Origin: Chitinophagaceae bacterium UBA4412
Lineage (GTDB): Bacteria; Bacteroidota; Bacteroidia; Chitinophagales; Chitinophagaceae
Reading direction: 5' to 3'
DNA length: 17,440 nucleotides
Assembly: GCA_002400445.1 (NCBI GenBank)
Contig: DGQO01000236.1
Span: 1,941 to 19,380 of the forward strand
Shown here: piece after piece, positions 1 to 5,527 of the stretch
Layout of the letters: each line of letters starts with the position of its first letter
Position numbering within the stretch: the stretch's first letter is position 1
Position numbers and translations under genes: made by a program
Notes under the pieces: model-generated
Databases searched by the model: none
What the model was told of the DNA's origin: nothing
What the model saw: the letters and a program-made list of their open reading frames with translations, nothing else

Positions 1-254
1 ACAAAGGCATCTCTAAAGTCCAGCGCTTCCTGGAAATTATGACCGGTATCAATATGCATTAATGGAAATGGAAACTTGCCAGGGCGAAATGCTTTTAAAG
101 CAAGATGCGCCAGTACAATGGAATCTTTTCCCCCGGAAAACAACAATGCCGGGCGTTCAAATTGCCCGGCAATTTCCCTGAAAATATGAATGGCTTCACT
201 TTCCAGGTGATCTAAATAATCAAATGATTTTAATGGCTCGTTCATCAGCGACAT
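1..254 (-). CDS. cysD: Sulfate adenylyltransferase subunit 2 (ATP sulfurylase small subunit), partial
   Basis: This is the N-terminal 84 residues of a gene running off the left edge; the C-terminus is missing. CysD, with the GTPase CysN, makes adenosine 5'-phosphosulfate (APS) from ATP and sulfate in the cytoplasm. The translation shows the PP-loop signature SGGKDS at residues 40-45, preceded by FERPALLF, and then MHIDTGHNF, all typical of the CysD/N-type ATP pyrophosphatase fold. The start at 254 gives MSLMNEPL; a second ATG at 245 is equally possible. It begins 18 bases after the cysH stop on the same strand, so the two are almost certainly one operon. cysN would be expected just beyond the window, but this cannot be seen. 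Confidence 0.93.
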   Translation of the reverse strand, partial: MSLMNEPLKSFDYLDHLESEAIHIFREIAGQFERPALLFSGGKDSIVLAHLALKAFRPGKFPFPLMHIDTGHNFQEALDFRDAF

Positions 255-272
255 ATTCTTTTGTTTTTCTTT

Positions 273-1001
273 CTATGAATTTGATGGGGTGGTTACGTGC
301 AGTCCGCATTCTTTTTTGCTGGCATCTTCCCACCACCAGCGCCCGGCCCTGAAGTCTTCTCCCGGCTTGATTGCACGTGTGCAGGGTGCACAGCCAATGC
401 TTACAAAACCCCGGTCGTGCAAAATATTATACGGTACATTATGCGTAGCAATAAATTCCTTTACCTGCGCTGTGGTCCAATGTAAAATGGGGTGATATTT
501 AATGACCTGGTTTCCTGCATCCCATTCCAGCGATTGCAAATTGTGGCGTACGGGAGAATGTTCTGCCCGCAAACCCGTGATCCAAACCTTATTGCCAGCA
601 AGTGCCCGCTGTAGCGGTTCCACTTTACGGATATGGCAGCAGGCCTTCCGGTTCTCTACGGAGTTGTAAAAGGAGTTTGGCCCGTTCTCCAGTACAAACG
701 CTTCTAACTCCTGAGCTTGTGGATAGTAGGCTTTAATGTGTGTATTGTAGCGTTCGTTAGTCATATTCCATACGGAGTAAGTTTCTGCAAACAAACGCCC
801 GGTATCCAGGGTAAAAATAGAAATAGGCAATTGCCGGGAGAGAATAAGATGGGAAATGGCCTGATCTTCAAAACTAAAGCTGCTGCTAAAGGTTACCTGC
901 CCCGGAAACAATTCCGAAAGCAGCGCCAACGCTTCTATTTCAGTAAGTCTACCTATTTGGGGGACTAATTGTTCAATCAATTTTTCACCGCTATTACTCA
1001 T
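273..1001 (-). CDS. cysH: Phosphoadenylyl/adenylyl-sulfate reductase, APS-reductase type with [4Fe-4S] ligands
   Basis: Reduces activated sulfate to sulfite using thioredoxin, in the cytoplasmic assimilatory sulfate pathway. At 242 residues it is normal for the family. Visible motifs are SSSFSFEDQ (39-47, PP-loop-like), TLDTGRLF (64-71), the cysteine pair C121-C122 in ACCHIRKVEPL, the pair C204/C207 in GCAPCTRAI, and the C-terminal catalytic ECGLH (C232). The CC plus CxxC pattern is the known mark of the Fe-S enzymes that prefer APS (EC 1.8.4.10); enzymes strictly using PAPS lack it. The frame stays open upstream to 1208, but those 69 residues are hydrophobic, unlike the family, and overlap the regulator gene, so I take the ATG at 999-1001. 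cysD follows after 18 bases. The divergent Rrf2 gene is the likely regulator. Confidence 0.95.
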   Translation of the reverse strand: MSNSGEKLIEQLVPQIGRLTEIEALALLSELFPGQVTFSSSFSFEDQAISHLILSRQLPISIFTLDTGRLFAETYSVWNMTNERYNTHIKAYYPQAQELEAFVLENGPNSFYNSVENRKACCHIRKVEPLQRALAGNKVWITGLRAEHSPVRHNLQSLEWDAGNQVIKYHPILHWTTAQVKEFIATHNVPYNILHDRGFVSIGCAPCTRAIKPGEDFRAGRWWWEDASKKECGLHVTTPSNS

Positions 1002-1135
1002 GCGTATTGCAGTACCTTTTAATTTACAAATTATGCTTGCGAAAAGGGTGGTTACCCGGGACTCAGGAAGCGCAAGGTTGTTGCAATGCGGCCCAATGAA
1101 GAAGTAAAAGTAACACAGTCCACTAATCTGGTAGA

Positions 1136-1143
1136 CAAATTTA
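1136..1143 (-). promoter_or_regulatory. Candidate -7 element of the cysHD promoter
   Basis: On the minus strand this reads TAAATTTG, matching the Bacteroidota -7 consensus TAnnTTTG. The nearest upstream TTTG is 24 bases away, longer than the usual 18-21, so the -33 part is weak. Transcription from here would give a cysH leader of roughly 130 bases. The short consensus could match by chance. Confidence 0.3.
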
Positions 1144-1170
1144 CGACAGAAAAGCGAAAGGGTAACACAA

Positions 1171-1187
1171 ATGCCTAATTTTGGCAT
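1171..1187. promoter_or_regulatory. Inverted repeat overlapping a -7 element, candidate Rrf2 autoregulatory site
   Basis: The arms ATGCC (1171-1175) and GGCAT (1183-1187) form a perfect 5-bp inverted repeat around TAATTTT. The stretch TAATTTTG at 1176-1183 also fits the Bacteroidota -7 consensus TAnnTTTG on the plus strand. The repeat ends two bases before the ATG of the Rrf2 gene. If this is the promoter, the transcript would have almost no leader, and a protein bound here would block its own gene. No good -33 element is visible. The function is inferred. Confidence 0.3.
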
Positions 1188-1189
1188 CA

Positions 1190-1612
1190 ATGATTTCAAA
1201 AAGAACAAAATATGGACTGAAGGCGTTGGGCTACCTGGCGGAGCAATATGGCAAGGGTCCGGTATTGATTGCAGAAATTGCAGAACAAAAAAAAATACCC
1301 CTAAAGTTTTTAGAAAATATCCTTTTACAGCTTAAGCAGAACAATATCCTGGAAAGTAAGAAGGGAAAAGGCGGTGGCTATATGCTGGCCTTGCATCCTA
1401 AAAAAACGAGCCTGGCCAGTATTTACCGGATCATAGAAGGACCCATTGCTATGATGCCCTGCGTAAGTTTAAATTTTTATGAAAAGTGCAAGGATTGTAA
1501 TGAAGCCTATTGTGGGCTCAACCGGGTAATGATTATGACAAGGGATGCTACCCTTAAAGTGCTGGAAAAAAGAACACTGATGGATCTTGCGGATGAGCCG
1601 CAGATGATTTGA
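1190..1612 (+). CDS. Rrf2-family transcriptional regulator with four clustered cysteines
   Basis: A DNA-binding regulator of the Rrf2 (IscR/CymR/NsrR) family, 140 residues. The N-terminus MISKRTKYGLKALGYLAEQY and the winged-helix stretch IAEIAEQKKIPLKFLENILLQL (about 28-49), then KKGKGGGYMLA in the wing, are characteristic. Residues 91-108 hold cysteines C91, C100, C103 and C108 (C-x8-C-x2-C-x4-C), where IscR and NsrR have their three Fe-S ligands, so metal, Fe-S or redox sensing is plausible but unproven. An in-frame TTG at 1181 would add MAS; the ATG at 1190 gives the normal family N-terminus. The gene is divergent from cysHD, and Rrf2 members such as CymR control sulfur genes elsewhere, so a role in sulfate assimilation is the best guess. 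It ends 23 bases from the convergent dinB stop. Confidence 0.9.
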   Translation: MISKRTKYGLKALGYLAEQYGKGPVLIAEIAEQKKIPLKFLENILLQLKQNNILESKKGKGGGYMLALHPKKTSLASIYRIIEGPIAMMPCVSLNFYEKCKDCNEAYCGLNRVMIMTRDATLKVLEKRTLMDLADEPQMI

Positions 1613-1635
1613 AAACGAGGAAATTTTTACGGTTC

Positions 1636-2772
1636 TTAATTAGAAGATGCTCGTTTCACACTTATTTTTCCAAAACGATTTTTCACTTCATCAATAGCTT
1701 TGTAGAGGCCGGCCTTTTTCTCTTTGTCAGAAAATAAATCTGCCTGCACTGCATTTGTGGTAAACTCACTGAGCTTAACACCGATGAGGCGCACAGGCGT
1801 ACCCCGTTTATACAATTTTGAAAAAAGTGATCTTACAATGGGAATGATTTCGTCATCTGCATTTGTGTAAGCTATACTTACTTGCTTGCTGGTGGTTTCA
1901 AAATCGTGGTATCGAATTTTTACGGCAACGCAACCCGCTACCTTGTCATCCTGCCTGAGCTCAAAACAAATTTTTTCTGTAAGCCTTACCAGCTCAGCAT
2001 TTAAAAAAGGAAGATCTGTTTTGTTTTCGTCAAAAGTATTTTCAGAAGAAATAGATTTTGCTTCATGATAAGGCGTCACTTCGCTATGGTGAATGCCCTG
2101 GCTTTTTAACCAAAGATCGGCGCCCCACTTGCCAAGCTGTTCTTCTAAAACTGGCTGCCCCGTATCAAAAATATCTTTGATGGTAAGGATACCCATATGC
2201 CGCAGCACCTGCTGTGTTTGGGTACCCACTCCTGGAATTTCTGCTACGGATAAGGGCGATAAAAAATCCTGTTCTTTACCAAAAGGAATTTGCAGGTAAC
2301 CATTTGGCTTTGCCTTATTGGTAGCAATTTTAGCCATGAGTTTGCTGCTGGAGAAACCAAAAGAAATAGGCAAACCAGTCTGTTGCATAATTTCCTGTCG
2401 CAGGGAAACCGTCCATTGCAGGGGATCGAAAAATTTGTCCATGCCGGTGAGGTCAAGATAGAATTCGTCTATGGAAGCTTTCTCAAAAAGAGGAGCTTTG
2501 CCGGCTATAATCTGGGTAACGAGGCGTGAGTATTTGCTGTAATCCGCATAATTGCCTTTAATAAAAATAGCCTTTGGGCATAGCTGTCGGGCCTTGCGGG
2601 ATGGCATGGCAGAATGGATACCAAAAGCCCTTGCTTCGTAACTGCAGGCGGCCACCACACCACGATCCCTGCCACCCACAATTACGGGTTTGCCTTTGAG
2701 AGAAGGATCGTTGAGTACTTCTACAGAAACGAAGAAGGAATCGAGGTCAAAGTGGGCGATGATACGTTGCAT
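1636..2772 (-). CDS. dinB: DNA polymerase IV (Y-family translesion polymerase)
   Basis: An error-prone polymerase that copies past damaged bases. It is 378 residues, slightly longer than E. coli Pol IV. The N-terminus IIAHFDLDSFFVSVE carries metal ligand D9 and the steric-gate aromatic F14. SYEARAFGIHSAMP (44-57) is the finger region, and SIDEFYLDLTG (100-110) holds the catalytic D102 and E103. GFSSSKLMAKIATNKAKPNG and EIPGVG (helix-hairpin-helix) follow, then the little-finger domain. QADLF at 343-347 resembles a sliding-clamp binding pentapeptide, set 31 residues before the C-terminus. The gene starts 29 bases after the rimM stop with no terminator between, so it is probably cotranscribed with rimM. 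It converges with the Rrf2 gene. Confidence 0.96.
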   Translation of the reverse strand: MQRIIAHFDLDSFFVSVEVLNDPSLKGKPVIVGGRDRGVVAACSYEARAFGIHSAMPSRKARQLCPKAIFIKGNYADYSKYSRLVTQIIAGKAPLFEKASIDEFYLDLTGMDKFFDPLQWTVSLRQEIMQQTGLPISFGFSSSKLMAKIATNKAKPNGYLQIPFGKEQDFLSPLSVAEIPGVGTQTQQVLRHMGILTIKDIFDTGQPVLEEQLGKWGADLWLKSQGIHHSEVTPYHEAKSISSENTFDENKTDLPFLNAELVRLTEKICFELRQDDKVAGCVAVKIRYHDFETTSKQVSIAYTNADDEIIPIVRSLFSKLYKRGTPVRLIGVKLSEFTTNAVQADLFSDKEKKAGLYKAIDEVKNRFGKISVKRASSN

Positions 2773-2801
2773 GTGTTTGCGCAGAATTTCGGGCGGAAAG
2801 T

Positions 2802-3317
2802 TTACTCATAAATTTCAAGCAGCCCCTCGGGCACATCTACATATACCTTTTTATTTTTTTGATCAATTTTTACGAGATTATCCTGGTGTACAGGTATGAG
2901 GGCTTCATTTCCTTTGTACATGATGGCACAGAGTACCTGGTGTGGCTGCTCTATCACTTCTACGATTTCGCCTAGGTTGGTAGCACCATCTATGAGGAGG
3001 AAACCCAGCATTGAAATAGGCGATTCCTTTGCAGCATATTTCTCAAAATCTGCTGCCGCAAGCCAAACTTCCTTTGGCGCAAAACGCCGGGCTGTTTCCT
3101 TACTATCTGCAGCTTCGAGCTGTATAAAACTTTCTGACTCTGTTTTAGCCACTACGGACCTGATGAAATAAGGCAAAAAATTATCTTTGGGGTTTTCTAT
3201 GAAAACGGCTTCCAGACCTTTGAAATCCGTTTTTTTTCCGAGCGCATGCACCAGCACAAGATGGCCACTAAGGCCATGGGTGGCTACAAATTTTCCTATT
3301 TTAAAATATTGACTCAT
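2802..3317 (-). CDS. rimM: Ribosome maturation factor RimM
   Basis: Helps assemble the head of the 30S subunit and binds S19. The translation is 171 residues, a normal length. The N-terminal barrel starts with FKIGKFVATHGLSGHLVL, the family's IGK-V-THGL-G pattern. The C-terminal PRC-barrel region ends LIPVHQDNLVKIDQKNKKV and then VDVPEGLLEIYE, close to the usual LIP...D...V-PPEGLL ending. The frame is open upstream to 3416, but those 33 residues look non-coding and would run over the promoter, so the ATG at 3315-3317 is chosen. rpsP lies upstream but is separated by an intrinsic terminator. dinB follows after 29 bases. Confidence 0.93.
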   Translation of the reverse strand: MSQYFKIGKFVATHGLSGHLVLVHALGKKTDFKGLEAVFIENPKDNFLPYFIRSVVAKTESESFIQLEAADSKETARRFAPKEVWLAAADFEKYAAKESPISMLGFLLIDGATNLGEIVEVIEQPHQVLCAIMYKGNEALIPVHQDNLVKIDQKNKKVYVDVPEGLLEIYE

Positions 3318-3351
3318 GAAACTGAATTGAATGCTGTTTTTAGCTGCTGCA

Positions 3352-3385
3352 CAAAGGTATGCGGTACAAGAGGGCGACGCAACAA
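3352..3385 (-). promoter_or_regulatory. Candidate rimM promoter
   Basis: On the minus strand there is TACCTTTG (3359-3352), a match to the -7 consensus TAnnTTTG, preceded by TTGTTG (3385-3380) with a 20-base spacer from the nearer TTG. This fits the Bacteroidota two-part promoter well. It lies between the rpsP terminator and rimM, where a promoter is needed if the terminator is efficient. The predicted leader is about 25-30 bases. Confidence 0.5.
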
Positions 3386-3435
3386 TGCCGAAAATTAATG
3401 TAAAGGCCCGGACCAAAAAATTTAAAAATTCGGAT

Positions 3436-3469
3436 ACAAAAAGTCCCGCCGGAAAAACAGGCGGGACTT
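3436..3469 (-). terminator. Intrinsic terminator of rpsP
   Basis: The arms AAGTCCCGCC (3441-3450) and GGCGGGACTT (3460-3469) form a perfect 10-bp GC-rich stem around a 9-base loop. In the leftward direction of rpsP the second arm runs into a short U tract (ACTTTTTG). It lies 26 bases past the rpsP stop and ends that transcript before rimM. Confidence 0.85.
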
Positions 3470-3494
3470 AAAAAGTTTTGTGCAGAGGAAAGGT

Positions 3495-4022
3495 TTATTC
3501 TTCTGTTTTCGGCTCTTCTGTTGTTGCTGGTACGTCTGCAACCGGTGCTTCCACTACTGGAGCTTCTGCTACGGGTGCTTCTGCTACTGGAGCTTCAACA
3601 GGGGCTTCTACTTTTCTCACTACTGGTGCCGGCGTGCGCTTGTCTGTGCGAACTTTGCGGTGAGCACCTTGCCTGCGGGAGACATGTGCTTCATGCTCAG
3701 AACTCCAGGCGGTAAATTTTTCCATTGCAGTAGCTTCATCAAACAGGCCTAAACCTACACCACGAAGCAAATGCTTTAGGTACAATACGCCTTTGAAAGA
3801 AAGGATACGACGTACAGTGTCGGTGGGTTGAGCACCTTTCTGCAGCCAATCCAATGCTTTCTGCCGATCGATCTGGATAGTAGCCGGAACGGTCAGTGGA
3901 TTGTAAGAACCTAATTTCTGGATAAATTTTCCGTCACGTGGACTGCGTGCGTCAGCGATAACGATGAAGTAGAATGGCCTCTTTTTAGAGCCATGCCTTT
4001 GTAATCTCATTTTAACAGCCAT
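3495..4022 (-). CDS. rpsP: 30S ribosomal protein S16 with a long Ala/Pro/Glu-rich C-terminal tail
   Basis: A primary small-subunit ribosomal protein. Residues 1-85 match S16: [20 protein letters not shown], then [20 protein letters not shown] and a C-terminal core around [18 protein letters not shown]16 in E. coli is about 82 residues; this one is 175. The extra part has a basic helix-like stretch (about 86-135, with [14 protein letters not shown]) and then a low-complexity tail of EAPV-type repeats (139-163) ending in acidic TTEEPKTEE. Long S16 tails are common in Bacteroidota; their job is not established. It is followed by a strong terminator and lies 152 bases downstream of ffh. Confidence 0.96.
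   Translation of the reverse strand: MAVKMRLQRHGSKKRPFYFIVIADARSPRDGKFIQKLGSYNPLTVPATIQIDRQKALDWLQKGAQPTDTVRRILSFKGVLYLKHLLRGVGLGLFDEATAMEKFTAWSSEHEAHVSRRQGAHRKVRTDKRTPAPVVRKVEAPVEAPVAEAPVAEAPVVEAPVADVPATTEEPKTEE
3534..3608 (-). repeat. rpsP: Tandem EAPV-coding repeats in the S16 tail
   Basis: Residues 139-163 of S16 are five near-copies of E-A-P-V with an extra A, V or D between some of them. The matching DNA is a run of near-identical 12- to 15-base units, visible on the plus strand as repeated gcttctgctac/gcttccactac blocks. Such runs can gain or lose units by slippage without shifting frame. Confidence 0.75.
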
Positions 4023-4084
4023 AAAAAATAGAAATTTTCTTGGTTGTGAATAATAGGGTTTCTAAATTCCTTAAAAAAGGAGGA

Positions 4085-4116
4085 CGAAGGTAAGCCCACC
4101 CGCCATGAATTCCAAA
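4085..4116 (-). promoter_or_regulatory. Candidate rpsP promoter
   Basis: The minus strand reads TTTG (4116-4113), a 20-base spacer, then TACCTTCG (4092-4085), one base off the -7 consensus TAnnTTTG. Spacing and -7 sequence closely match the candidate rimM promoter. The predicted leader is about 55-60 bases and begins near a small TCCTT/AAGGA hairpin at 4068-4081. Confidence 0.4.
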
Positions 4117-4174
4117 AAATAGTGCACAGTGGCAAAATTTAAAGTTAACTGGCCAAAATAGGTTAACCAAGCGT

Positions 4175-5500
4175 TTACCGGCGCATTCCCATACCTGGCA
4201 TTCTGCCCATGGGCATTTTGTTCATCATTTTCATCATGCCTTTCATTTGCTCAAACTGCTTAAGGAAAGCATTAAGTTCGGCCTGGTCTTTACCAGCCCC
4301 TTTGGCAATACGGTTTTTGCGGCTTGCATTAATGATGTCAGGATTGCGGCGCTCCTGCAGCGTCATGCTGTTTATCATAGCCTCGATGCCTTTAAAAGAA
4401 TCATCGTTAATGTCTAAATCTTTTATCTGTTTTCCTACGCCGGGAATCATGCCCATCAGGTCTTTGAGGTTTCCCATTTTTTTAATCTGCTGAAGCTGGG
4501 TTTTAAAATCTTCAAAGTCAAACTGATTTTTGCGGATCTTTTTTTCCAGTTTGCGGGCTTCAGCTTCGTCAAATTGCTCCTGGGCTTTTTCTACCAGGCT
4601 TACAATATCGCCCATGCCCAGGATGCGCTGTGCCATCCGCTCGGGATAAAACACATCCAACGTATCCATTTTCTCGCCGGCACTGGTAAATTTAATGGGC
4701 TTTTGTACGGTGTATTTAATAGAAAGAGCCGCACCACCACGGGTATCGCCGTCTAACTTGGTGAGCACCACCCCACTAAAATCAAGGCGCTCATTAAAAG
4801 CGGCGGCGGTATTTACGGCATCCTGGCCCGTCATACTATCTACCACAAACAAAATTTCCTGTGGGTTAATGGCGGCTTTGATGTTGGCCACTTCCGTCAT
4901 CATCACCTCATCTACCGCAAGGCGGCCGGCAGTATCGATGATGACCACATTTTTATTCTTTGCCCTGGCGGCTTTTATGGCATTTTGTACAATGGTAACA
5001 GCGTCTTTTGTTTCTCTTTCTGCATAAACCTCCACATTAATCTGGCCACCCAATACCTCTAATTGATCTATGGCCGCCGGGCGATAAATATCTGCAGCTA
5101 CCAGTAAGGGAGATTTTCCTTTTTTGGTTTTGAGATAGTTGGCAAGTTTTCCGCTGAAGGTGGTTTTACCACTACCCTGCAGGCCGGCAATCAAAATGAC
5201 GGCAGGGTTTCCGGTAATGTTGAACTCGCTTTCCTCGCCACCCATCAGTTCGGTAAGTTCATCCTGCACAATTTTTACCATTTGTTGGCCGGGGTTCACG
5301 GAAAGCAGCACTTTGGAGCCCATCGCCGTCTCCCGCACCTTGTCTGTAAACTCCTTGGCAATTTTATAATTCACATCCGCATCTACCAGGGCCCGCCGGA
5401 TATCTTTTACGGTATTGGCAATATTGAGTTCGCTAATACGGCCTTCACCTTTAATATTTTTAAAAGCCGATTCTAATTTTTCACTGAGAGAATTAAACAT
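4175..5500 (-). CDS. ffh: Signal recognition particle protein (SRP54 homologue)
   Basis: The GTPase of the signal recognition particle. It binds signal peptides on ribosomes and hands them to the receptor FtsY at the membrane. At 441 residues it is normal. The N domain is 1-85. The G domain has GLQGSGKTT (106-114, P-loop), DIYRPAA (137-143), DTAGR (189-193) and TKLDGD (247-252). The M domain from about 300 has the KKMGNLKDLMGMIPG stretch and ends in a methionine-rich tail (MMKMMNKMPMGRMPGMGMRR). It starts 27 bases after the sucA stop, with no visible promoter or terminator between, so cotranscription is likely. No 4.5S RNA gene was found here. Confidence 0.97.
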   Translation of the reverse strand: MFNSLSEKLESAFKNIKGEGRISELNIANTVKDIRRALVDADVNYKIAKEFTDKVRETAMGSKVLLSVNPGQQMVKIVQDELTELMGGEESEFNITGNPAVILIAGLQGSGKTTFSGKLANYLKTKKGKSPLLVAADIYRPAAIDQLEVLGGQINVEVYAERETKDAVTIVQNAIKAARAKNKNVVIIDTAGRLAVDEVMMTEVANIKAAINPQEILFVVDSMTGQDAVNTAAAFNERLDFSGVVLTKLDGDTRGGAALSIKYTVQKPIKFTSAGEKMDTLDVFYPERMAQRILGMGDIVSLVEKAQEQFDEAEARKLEKKIRKNQFDFEDFKTQLQQIKKMGNLKDLMGMIPGVGKQIKDLDINDDSFKGIEAMINSMTLQERRNPDIINASRKNRIAKGAGKDQAELNAFLKQFEQMKGMMKMMNKMPMGRMPGMGMRR

Positions 5501-5527
5501 TCTTGTAATAAATTTTTTTAATGTTGA

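Noticed and set aside
1002..1208. N-terminal 69-residue extension of cysH
   Set aside because: The extra residues match nothing in the family and overlap the regulator and its promoter; the ATG at 1001 gives a normal CysH start.
3318..3416. N-terminal 33-residue extension of rimM
   Set aside because: RimM proteins begin at the position equal to MSQYFKIGK; the extension runs through the candidate promoter.
3478..3752. Three overlapping plus-strand ORFs opposite rpsP
   Set aside because: They arise from the repeat-rich antisense of the S16 tail and cross the terminator.
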